64,000 bases of DNA, from the NCBI RefSeq assembly GCF_002802905.1, contig NZ_PEBK01000003.1, positions 1-64,000 of the forward strand, read 5' to 3'. The DNA comes from Bifidobacterium simiarum (GTDB lineage Bacteria > Actinomycetota > Actinomycetes > Actinomycetales > Bifidobacteriaceae). The notes beneath the pieces are model-generated. The model did not search any database. It had not been told where the DNA came from and saw only the letters and a program-made list of their open reading frames with translations. Position numbers and translations under genes: made by a program. Shown in pieces: positions 8,708-15,811 of the stretch; position 1 is the stretch's first letter, and every line of letters begins with the position of its first letter.

Positions 8708-10036
8708 TCAGGCGGCTTCGGCGTTGATGCCCTTGGACTTGAGGTCGTTCAGGGTCCACTGCTGGACGTTGTCGAGCATCTGCTCGCCGGTGATCTGCTT
8801 CTGGCAGAACTTGGCCCACTGATCCTGCAGCTGCTTGAACATGCCGGACCAGTTCACGCCGGTGGTGTACGGGGCGAGGGTCTTGTCGGCTTCCTTGACC
8901 ACGTCGGCCGCGGCGGACTTGTCGTCGAGGAGCTTGTCGGGCAGGGAGGCTTCGACGTACTGGTCGGCGTCGGCGACGGCCGGGAACGCGCCGGAACCGG
9001 TTTCGGCGTTGGCGGCGAGCTTGATGGCCTCGTCGTTGGTGGCGAGCCAGGTGGCGAACTCAACGGCGGCCTGCGGGTTCTTGGCGCCCTTCGGCACGCC
9101 GTAGCCCTGGGCGTTCAGCGGGGTGACGACGCTGGAGCTGGCGGATTCCTTCGGCCATGCTACGGCGTGCCAGTCACCGAGGGACTTCTGGAAGTTCTGC
9201 TGGTAGGCGGACAGCTGCCAGGTGGAGGTGCCCACGGTGGCGAGGTTGCCGGACTGGAAGAACTGCATCAGGGCGTCCCACTCGACGTAGGTCTTGTTGG
9301 AGAACATGTCGTTGTCGACGATCTGCTGCAGGTAGTTCACGGCCTTCTTGGTCTCGGCGCCGTTGATGTCGACGACCCACTTGTCGCCCTTGACGCTGTA
9401 CCACTTGGCACCGAACTGCTGGGCCATGAGCACCAGCTGCGAAGGATCCTCGCCGGGCAGGTTGACGAGCTTGATGTTCGGGTTCTTGGCCTTGAGCTGC
9501 TTGCCGGCGGAGATCATCTCATCCCAGGTGGTGGGGACCTTCACGCCATTGTCCTTGAAGGTCTTGTTGTTGACGATCATGAACTGCGGGCTGACCTTGT
9601 AGGGGATCACGGCGAGCTTGTCGCCCACGGTGAAGGATTCGATGGCCTGCTTGGAGATCTTGGACAGGTCGGGCTTGTACTGGTTGATGTCCTGCAGGGT
9701 GCCATCGGCCAGCAGCGAGATGGTGGAATCCATGTTCACCTCGGTGAGGTCCGGGGCGTTGCCGGCCTTCACCGCGTTGACCAGAGCCTGCTCGGCCTTC
9801 TCCTGGGAGGCCTGCTTCTTGTAGACGACCTTGATCTTGTTCTGGGACTTGTTGAAGGCCTCGGCCTGCTTGTCCTGGCCCTGCTGCCAGCCCCACCATT
9901 CGATGGTGACCGGTCCGTTGCTCGACGACGAGGAGCTGTCGCTGCTGCTCGATCCGCTGCATGCCGCCAGTGGCAGCACCAGACCAACCGCAGCTGCGGC
10001 ACTAACCGCAATACGTGCCCAACGGTTCATTCTCAT
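8708..10036 (-). CDS. Sugar ABC transporter substrate-binding lipoprotein
   Basis: A 442-residue lipoprotein: positively charged N-terminus, hydrophobic stretch, then the lipobox LAAC at about residue 26, followed by a Ser-rich linker. The mature part is a family 1 (MalE-like) binding protein starting VTIEWWGW. AAGGAGGG lies six bases before ATG. It is the first gene of the transporter operon; the operator-like site at 10123-10136 lies about 90 bases upstream. The ligand is probably an oligosaccharide handled by the GH88 enzyme of the same regulon, but the sequence does not show this. Confidence 0.93.
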   Translation of the reverse strand: MRMNRWARIAVSAAAAVGLVLPLAACSGSSSSDSSSSSSNGPVTIEWWGWQQGQDKQAEAFNKSQNKIKVVYKKQASQEKAEQALVNAVKAGNAPDLTEVNMDSTISLLADGTLQDINQYKPDLSKISKQAIESFTVGDKLAVIPYKVSPQFMIVNNKTFKDNGVKVPTTWDEMISAGKQLKAKNPNIKLVNLPGEDPSQLVLMAQQFGAKWYSVKGDKWVVDINGAETKKAVNYLQQIVDNDMFSNKTYVEWDALMQFFQSGNLATVGTSTWQLSAYQQNFQKSLGDWHAVAWPKESASSSVVTPLNAQGYGVPKGAKNPQAAVEFATWLATNDEAIKLAANAETGSGAFPAVADADQYVEASLPDKLLDDKSAAADVVKEADKTLAPYTTGVNWSGMFKQLQDQWAKFCQKQITGEQMLDNVQQWTLNDLKSKGINAEAA

Positions 10037-10122
10037 CTCAAACCCTCCTTGGTTGTGATGAATACCTACCCATGGATGTCATGTGTCGGTGACGTGGTAC
10101 TTCGTTGTCGGATGAATTTTTT

Positions 10123-10136
10123 TGTAACTAGTTTCA
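10123..10136. promoter_or_regulatory. LacI-type operator upstream of the transporter operon
   Basis: TGTAACTAGTTTCA is a variant of the regulon motif with the right half intact. Confidence 0.5.
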
Positions 10137-10693
10137 TCCTTGAAACACCTACACTATAAAAGCCAAATGCAAATAATGTCAAATATGGGATTATCGGAGT
10201 GTTGCAACTCGATATTGATGAAATTCCAAGGGCTTTGCCATATTTGCCGTGTATATGCAACCAATTACATCGTGGTTTTGCCCAGTTTCGTCCCATTCCG
10301 GCAGCAACCGGCCCGCAGCAATCGGAAATTGCTCGGGGACCCTGATGCCACCACCGCGAATACCAGATGCCGCCGCGACGATGCCGTTGCGAATCACGGC
10401 GACGATGACCCAGAACCAGTTCGACCCATAATGCGATCGCACCGGACGCCGATAACACGGAATGCCGTCCTGTCGTCGAAGCCGATCAGGAACTATCGCC
10501 AGAACCGATCGAGAAAAGGAACCAGACTCGCCTGCGTCCTTACCCCATACGGCCGGCCTAGCGTGGCGTTCGGGCTAGCCATGCCTTCCCCCTGCGCGCC
10601 TCACCCCATCCGGTCAGCCAGTCCGGCGTAGCGTTCGGTCACCCACAAGGGAGGAGGATTTGGGCGCCGAGGCCGTGATCTCCTTTGCGATAC
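10137..10693. other. Gene-free stretch
   Basis: I see no convincing coding sequence, RNA gene or strong hairpin here on either strand. Short open frames have no ribosome sites and no family resemblance. Confidence 0.5.
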
Positions 10694-10744
10694 GGCACTC
10701 CCCTCGAGAAGGCACTCCCCTCGAGAAGGCACTCCTCTCGGGAA
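10694..10744. repeat. Three tandem 17-bp units
   Basis: GGCACTCCCCTCGAGAA occurs twice perfectly (10694 and 10711) and a third time with two changes (10728). It lies in the gene-free region. Confidence 0.85.
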
Positions 10745-10913
10745 GGCAGATCCATTGGGCGCAGGTTGGCGAATTGACGGATTGACAGTGACGGATTGTC
10801 GGGGCTCAGCGATCGTTACCACATCCGACGAGCCAACAGAGGATTCCCGAACGGACAGGCGGGCATTCGAGGTGATGCGGGTCACGAGTACTGGAGCAAA
10901 CAGCCGTTGGCTC

Positions 10914-11195
10914 GATGGATTCGACCGCAAATTGGGCGTTTTGCGCTCTGCTCCATCGAGTATCGGCGAATTTCGATGGATTCGACCGCGAAAACCGGGA
11001 TTCGGCACTCCAATCCATCGACAGACAAGGCCACAAGGCCAAGAAACCGCATGATTCCAATGATCCGGAAAACCATGGAAACGGTTCGCGATGGATTCGA
11101 CCGCAAATTCAGGCGTTTTGCGTTCCGATCCATCGAATATCGGAGCATTCCGATGGATTCGACCGCAAATTGGGCGTTTTGCGTTCCGATCCATC
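10914..11195. repeat. Four-hairpin repeat block, copy 1
   Basis: The block contains four units of about 45 bp (10914-10957, 10975-11019, 11090-11134, 11152-11195). Each begins GATGGATTCGACCGC and ends near ATCCATC. The outer GATGGA/TCCATC and the inner CGCAAA/TTTGCG of several units can pair, so each can fold. The same order of units and the same spacer sequence (AAACCGCATGATTCCAA) recur at 12212-12495, so the block is a degenerate duplication. No family name is known to me. Confidence 0.8.
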
Positions 11196-11663
11196 AAGGA
11201 GGGGTGGCCAGAACGAGCGCACTGTGATAGACGCCCCGTGCCGCAAGACGTATTCAATGGCGTAAAACCCATCCGACATCCACGACATCAGCCGCACAAT
11301 GGGGCCAATCGCACGTCATGCCCATTCGTCCCTGCATCAGACCACAACGACATCGACACATGATGGATGCGGATCACGCCATCAGGCACCGATACCGTCA
11401 CCGGGTGCAAGAGCAGCGTCACCGGGCGCGGACGCACCATGTGACGCTCCACGCACCGATTCACACACGTCCCATGCCGAGTCACGAGTGATTCGCACCA
11501 CGTTATCTATGACCCGCACCCGGTCACACATACCCCACCGATATCCCGACATCACACGCACCCCATGCTCAACCCCACCATGCTCAACCCACCATATTCA
11601 CCCCACCATGCCCCACAATTACATGGCACGCAATCATATGGCGCTGTTGCAATCTGGTTCGTT
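11196..11663. other. Gene-free stretch
   Basis: No gene is supported. It includes short imperfect direct repeats around 11570-11615 (CCACCATGCTCAACCC-like) of no evident function. Confidence 0.4.
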
Positions 11664-12200
11664 CTAGCTTGCAGGACGGTCCCGCGGCCGTCCGTCCCAA
11701 GTCTTATACGGCTTTGTGCCGTTGCTTGGTTCGCACTTCATCACGGTCTGCCGCCGTCCTTGCCGACGGCGGGTCTTATGTCCGCCCCATGCGCGTTTAA
11801 GATCTCCGGATCCCCATGCGACCAGGATGTTCTCGACCGTATTCAGGTCACGGTCCATGACCAGCCCGTACGCCCCACACTGGTAGGCGCGCTCGGACAG
11901 GGAGAGCTTGGCTTTCACCCTCCCGCAGGCCAAGCATGTCTTGCCGAACGGGCATCAGCGGTCGAACATGCAGGCGCACGCCGTGCGCGCGGTCTTGTAC
12001 TCCAATTGCCTCCCGACAACGAACGACGCATCGAGCACGCCGCGGTTGAGTCAGACTTTCGCGGCGACGCCATTGCGAAGCCATCGGATGTCCCACGCCC
12101 GACCGCGGCCAGCACATCATGCCGGCGATGCTCAGATCCTCGATGCAGATGTCCGAATACGCGGATGCGAGCATCGTGGTCAGCTTGTATAACCTGCCAC
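11664..12200 (-). pseudogene. Decayed tnpB (IS200/IS605 OrfB) C-terminal fragment
   Basis: Only the C-terminal third of a TnpB-like protein remains. Read on the minus strand it shows ICIEDLSIAGMM (RuvC-II, around 12140), then in another frame LDASFVVGRQLEYKT, an in-frame TGA at 11955-11957 where the family has Trp, then CPFGKTCLACG and a degenerate second zinc half (YQCGAYG), and finally VMDRDLNTVENIL (RuvC-III). At least one frameshift and one stop make it non-functional. The N-terminal two thirds and any tnpA are missing. The fragment lies between the two four-hairpin repeat blocks. Confidence 0.85.
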
Positions 12201-12211
12201 GATGCCGATCC

Positions 12212-12495
12212 GATGGATCGGGCCGCACCTAAAGCGTTCCCGCACTCCGATCCACCGGAAATCATCGGTTCGCGATGGACCGGACCGCAAAATCCGGTAT
12301 TCTGCACTCCAATCCATCAACTACCTGAGACGGGGATCCGAGAAACCGCATGATTCCAACAATCTGGAAATCGCAGGGAACGGACTACGGTGGAACGGAC
12401 TGCACATTGGGCGTTTTTACGCTCTAATCCATCGAATATCGGCGGATTCCGATGGATTCGACCACGGAAACGGACTGTTGACGCTCCGATCCATC
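12212..12495. repeat. Four-hairpin repeat block, copy 2 (degenerate)
   Basis: Units at 12212-12256, 12274-12318, about 12389-12433 and 12451-12495 correspond one by one to those in copy 1. The conserved spacer AAACCGCATGATTCCAA lies between units two and three and GAATATCGGCGGATTCC between units three and four. The first and third units are more diverged than in copy 1. Confidence 0.75.
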
Positions 12496-12792
12496 AGCAG
12501 GATCGGATGACCGTCGCGCACACGCCGATCCGACCGCCGACGAGACCGAACTCCGAAACGCCGTCGGTACCCCCACACGCCAGAAAGCCCGCACGCCAAG
12601 AAAACGCACCCTCCAGCGAACGCCTTACGGTAGATGATTTCCGACAAAGCATCATGTCATTCGCTTGCGCATGGGGCAACCCAACGAAAACAGACGACCG
12701 TTCACACTTTCCACACCCTTACTCTCCCAAGAAAACGCCGATGTTAGCGCTATCCAGCACAGTGCGACACGCCGAGAGAACCCTTGAAAACC

Positions 12793-12804
12793 TACCGATC
12801 GGTA
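12793..12804. promoter_or_regulatory. Perfect palindrome TACCGATCGGTA upstream of the small-peptide promoter
   Basis: A 12-bp perfect palindrome about 20 bases upstream of the putative -35 element; its shape resembles TetR-type operators. The 12496-12792 interval before it shows nothing else. Confidence 0.4.
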
Positions 12805-12810
12805 AGCATT

Positions 12811-12832
12811 ATTGCGCCAGCGCTTGCGCAAT
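12811..12832. promoter_or_regulatory. Inverted repeat overlapping the -35 region
   Basis: ATTGCGC, eight bases, then GCGCAAT form a perfect 7-bp inverted repeat covering the putative -35 hexamer, as expected for a repressor site. Confidence 0.4.
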
Positions 12833-12852
12833 CAGCAAACCCGGTCTATAGT
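12824..12852 (+). promoter_or_regulatory. Putative sigma-70-type promoter of the small-peptide operon
   Basis: TTGCGC, a 17-base spacer and TATAGT. Transcription would begin near 12858-12860, at the ATG of the short leader reading frame. Confidence 0.55.
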
Positions 12853-12857
12853 GAATC

Positions 12858-12929
12858 ATGTCAGCCAAGGAAAGCACAAAGCCCGACGGCAACAACATCC
12901 GGGCACAGGCTGACAGGAAAGCAACCTAA
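12858..12929 (+). CDS. Possible 23-residue leader peptide
   Basis: The frame reads MSAKESTKPDGNNIRAQADRKAT and stops with TAA. There is no ribosome site, but the ATG lies six bases after the putative -10 box, so it could be translated from a leaderless message. Its TAA overlaps the AAGGAG ribosome site of the next gene (12928-12933), an arrangement suited to translational coupling. No family resemblance is known; its reality depends on the promoter call. Confidence 0.35.
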   Translation: MSAKESTKPDGNNIRAQADRKAT

Positions 12930-12939
12930 GGAGAACATG

Positions 12940-13065
12940 ATGGACTTCAAGAAGAGCATGATGCGCGGCATGGCCATCTACGGCGCCTCCACGATGATGA
13001 ACAGCGGCATCAACAACCGTCAGCTGGCTCAGGATCTCATCGACCTGACCCGCGAGACCCGCTGA
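12940..13065 (+). CDS. 41-residue peptide of unknown function, paralogue 1
   Basis: The peptide is MDFKKSMMRGMAIYGASTMM followed by a polar, helix-prone tail ending RETR. AAGGAG lies six bases before the ATG at 12940; an ATG one codon earlier would leave only three bases and would not match the paralogue's start. It shares 20 of 41 residues with the next gene, with no gaps, mostly in the N-terminal half (KKSM-RG-A-YGASTM). That half could form an amphipathic or membrane-seeking helix. No signal peptide cleavage site or leader Gly-Gly is evident. I do not recognise the family. Confidence 0.75.
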   Translation: MDFKKSMMRGMAIYGASTMMNSGINNRQLAQDLIDLTRETR

Positions 13066-13133
13066 ACCACAGACTTTCGGTAATCCGAACCATTTCACGA
13101 ATCATTTCAATCGTTAGTCAATAAGGAGCAATT

Positions 13134-13259
13134 ATGAACATCAAGAAGAGCATGCTTCGCGGCCTCGCCCTCTACGGCGCCAGCACCATGACCTCCGGCG
13201 CCATCGCCAACAAGCAGGTCGCCGAAGCCGTCAACGACATCGTCAACGACGTTCGCTGA
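13134..13259 (+). CDS. 41-residue peptide of unknown function, paralogue 2
   Basis: The peptide is MNIKKSMLRGLALYGASTMT followed by a tail ending NDIVNDVR. AAGGAG is five bases before ATG. It has the same length as the preceding peptide and 20 identical residues; substitutions are mostly conservative (M/L, I/L, R/K, D/E), which argues for selection on the protein. It lies 68 bases downstream and is followed by a strong terminator, so the two form a short operon. Function unknown. Confidence 0.78.
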   Translation: MNIKKSMLRGLALYGASTMTSGAIANKQVAEAVNDIVNDVR

Positions 13260-13302
13260 ATCACTTCCGCTCGGATGATCATCTGATCCTCCGAGCCCAT
13301 AA

Positions 13303-13350
13303 TGGCTGGGGCCCGCGAGCTATCATCGCTCACGGGCCCCAGCCATTTTT
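13303..13350 (+). terminator. Rho-independent terminator of the small-peptide operon
   Basis: The 13-bp stem TGGCTGGGGCCCG pairs with CGGGCCCCAGCCA and is followed directly by TTTTT. Confidence 0.9.
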
Positions 13351-13505
13351 CATATCCGCAACGCAGTGCCGCAACGACGCCACAGCGCGAAGCCTCCGCA
13401 CAGCAACGCGAGGACCTCACACAACACAGCGCCGCAACGCTGCATCAACGCGAAACCTCACACAGCAACACAGCAACGCCACAACGCAGCGGAGGAATCA
13501 GCACA
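13351..13505. repeat. Low-complexity CGCAACG-rich stretch
   Basis: Short imperfect repeats of the type CGCAACGC, CACACAGCAACGC and CCTCACACA fill the gap between the terminator and the end of the GH88 gene. No gene is seen. Confidence 0.5.
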
Positions 13506-14660
13506 TCACCACAGACGGGCCGCCTTGCCGTTGAGACGCAGCACCGCCTCGAGGAAGTAGTAGTCCGCGTACATCATCGGCACTTCGCGGTCGGCGTCGT
13601 TCTCGTAGCAACCGGAGCACATCTGCACCAGACCATCGCGGGCGGGATCCCAGTCGCACCAGTTCTTGTCGACGGCTTTGAGCAGTCGCACGGCCCAGCG
13701 CACGTAGAACGGACGCTCCAGCTGCGGCACCTGATCGACGATCTCCAGCAGACCGCAGGCGGTGATCACGTTCGCGAGCGCATCCCAGTAGACCGGTTCC
13801 GCAGGCGCACGGAAGTCGATCAACGCCTTGTCGTCGTTGAGGGCGACGTTGGCGCAGAAGTAGTTGGCCACGCGCTTGGCGGCGTCGAGGTAGCGCTTCT
13901 GGCCGCTGTGTCGTGCGGCGAGCGCGTAGCCGTAGACGGCCCAGGACTGGCCGCGGGTCCATGAGGAGCCGGATTCGTAGCCCTGTCCGCCGGGGTTGTT
14001 CTTGAGTTCGCCGGTTTCCAGATCGAGGTCGACGATGTGGTTGCAGGAGCCGTCAGGACGGACGACCGCCTTGAGCAGGGTGTCGGCGTGCATGCGGGCG
14101 ACGTCGGCGAATCGGGGGTCGCCGGTGACATCGCTGGCCCAGAACAGGATCTGGATGTTCATCATCGAATCGATGATCGCCCAGCCTTCGGATTCGGGCA
14201 GGTTCCACGCGCGGATGAAGCGGCCGGCGGGGTTGAAGCGGCCGGCCAGCAGGGTCGCGGCGGCGAGGCCGCGGTTCTTCGCCCGTTCGTCGCCGGTGAG
14301 GCGGTAGTCGGCGACGGCGGACAGCAGCCACATGAATCCGACGTCGTGGTGCAGGCCCATGAAGTCCGTGTCGATCACCTTGGTGAGGGTGTCCTCCACG
14401 TCGCGGGCGGGCTTCACGTAGGCTTCGTCGCCGGTGGCCCGGAACATCTGCCACAGGATTCCCGGCCAGAATCCGTTGGTCCACCATGCGGGGTCGCTGA
14501 TGTCCTTGAAGTCCTTGTACACGCCGTCCTCGGCGATGTACGGGATGTGCGAGCCGACGCGATCACGTTCGGCGGCGAACTTGTCGCTCAGCTTGGGCAA
14601 CAGCGAGGAGGCCCATTCGCGCTCCTCTTCGGTCAACATCTGCGTCATATCGAACGCCAT
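13506..14660 (-). CDS. GH88 unsaturated uronyl hydrolase
   Basis: A 384-residue (alpha/alpha)6-barrel enzyme without signal peptide. Family 88 enzymes cleave the unsaturated uronic acid left by polysaccharide lyases at the non-reducing end of oligosaccharides, by hydration of its double bond. Asp106 (in LHHDVGF) and Asp164 (in AIIDSMMNIQ) match the two essential aspartates of the Bacillus enzyme, and SSWTRGQSWAVYG is a family signature. GGAGGG precedes the ATG at 14660. A perfect palindromic operator lies upstream. The substrate (glycosaminoglycan, gellan or xanthan type) cannot be read from sequence, and no lyase gene is in the window. Confidence 0.9.
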   Translation of the reverse strand: MAFDMTQMLTEEEREWASSLLPKLSDKFAAERDRVGSHIPYIAEDGVYKDFKDISDPAWWTNGFWPGILWQMFRATGDEAYVKPARDVEDTLTKVIDTDFMGLHHDVGFMWLLSAVADYRLTGDERAKNRGLAAATLLAGRFNPAGRFIRAWNLPESEGWAIIDSMMNIQILFWASDVTGDPRFADVARMHADTLLKAVVRPDGSCNHIVDLDLETGELKNNPGGQGYESGSSWTRGQSWAVYGYALAARHSGQKRYLDAAKRVANYFCANVALNDDKALIDFRAPAEPVYWDALANVITACGLLEIVDQVPQLERPFYVRWAVRLLKAVDKNWCDWDPARDGLVQMCSGCYENDADREVPMMYADYYFLEAVLRLNGKAARLW

Positions 14661-14697
14661 AATCACCCTCCATCGGGAAAAGACTGCATCCGGTTTA

Positions 14698-14711
14698 TGA
14701 AACCGGTTTCA
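14698..14711. promoter_or_regulatory. Perfectly palindromic LacI-type operator of the GH88 gene
   Basis: TGAAACCGGTTTCA is a perfect 14-bp palindrome 37 bases upstream of the GH88 start. It links this gene to the LacI genes more than 9 kb away. Confidence 0.75.
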
Positions 14712-14782
14712 GGATTATTGAAACACACGATCTTCCGCTCTGTCAAACCCGACACTCTGAAATATCCGTCCGCCCGTGAACG

Positions 14783-15811
14783 TCATCTCGCCGCATGCCG
14801 CATGACCTGCCGTCTGGGTGTGGCGATCAGGGCGATGGTCACCGCCACGACCCCGGTGGCTCCCGCACAGATCCACGGCGCCCACGGGTCGCGCTGATTC
14901 GGCACCGATCGTTCGTCGACGTACGGCACCCGATGGGCCCGGACGATCAGACGCCGGGTGTTCAATCCCGGCGGATCGCAGGTATACAGGGTCAGCACGG
15001 TTCCGCCGCCGCCCTGGGCGATGGCCCGCCGCTCCCCATCGCTCCCCGGATCCACGCGGATCAGGGAATCCACCCGCCACGCCACCGTGCTCCCCGCGGC
15101 CTCCGTGTAGACCATGTCGCCGGCGGACAGCTCGCCGAGCCGGTAGAACAGCAGGCGCGCGCCAAGTCCGCGATGCGCGGCGATCACCGCGTTGCCGGGG
15201 TCGCCCACCGGCAGCGTGGTGCCATACATATGCCCGGCCTGCGTCTCCAGCAGACTGTCCGACGTACCATGCCCGACCGGAAGGTTCACGCCGATCCGCG
15301 GAATGCGGATGAACGCCATCAGCACTCCCCCGCCCAGCTGGGCCTGATAGTCCGCATCCTGCTCGTGGGCGGGTATGCCGGAACCGCGACGGAACGGATC
15401 GGCCGCCTCCCCCACGGCAAGGGTCCCGTGGGTCAGCAGCCGTCGGTCGTAATCGGACGCACGACGCAGCGTCGCCTCCCGCCCGCCGACGCCGTCACCG
15501 CCAACACTGCCACCGCCAACACCGCCGTCACCGCCAACACTGCTACCGGCGGACCGTCCGACGCTGCGGGGCATGTCCGCCAGACCGATCGTCAGCGGAA
15601 GACTGAGGATCAGCGCCCCGACGACGATCATCACGATGCCGATCAGCGTCAGCCGCCCACGGACCGTCCTGGGCGACGTCGCCGCCGAGTCCCCGTAGAC
15701 GATGAACCGCCACGACGCCGAAGCCGGACGAACGGCATGGGCCGAACGTCCGGCGGAATCGGCGCGATGGACGCGATCGGGAAGATCGGCGCGGCTGGCG
15801 CGATCAGCCAT
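14783..15811 (-). CDS. Class C (pilin-polymerising) sortase
   Basis: A 342-residue sortase with an N-terminal membrane segment (about residues 53-77) and a second one at the C-terminus (about 311-330), the layout of class C enzymes. Catalytic residues are His213 (AAHRG), Cys278 (TLYTC) and an Arg at 286-287. A Gly-rich insert at residues 87-110 is made of short repeats. Its ATG overlaps the stop of the pilin gene by eight bases, so the two are translationally coupled. It would link pilins through lysine isopeptide bonds. Confidence 0.93.
   Translation of the reverse strand: MADRASRADLPDRVHRADSAGRSAHAVRPASASWRFIVYGDSAATSPRTVRGRLTLIGIVMIVVGALILSLPLTIGLADMPRSVGRSAGSSVGGDGGVGGGSVGGDGVGGREATLRRASDYDRRLLTHGTLAVGEAADPFRRGSGIPAHEQDADYQAQLGGGVLMAFIRIPRIGVNLPVGHGTSDSLLETQAGHMYGTTLPVGDPGNAVIAAHRGLGARLLFYRLGELSAGDMVYTEAAGSTVAWRVDSLIRVDPGSDGERRAIAQGGGGTVLTLYTCDPPGLNTRRLIVRAHRVPYVDERSVPNQRDPWAPWICAGATGVVAVTIALIATPRRQVMRHAAR

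Noticed and set aside
10914-12495. A CRISPR array
   Set aside because: The repeats are spaced unevenly, contain their own hairpins, are degenerate and have conserved rather than variable spacers. No cas gene is near.
12858-13259. A class II bacteriocin operon
   Set aside because: The peptides lack a double-glycine leader, cysteines and a neighbouring ABC exporter or immunity gene.
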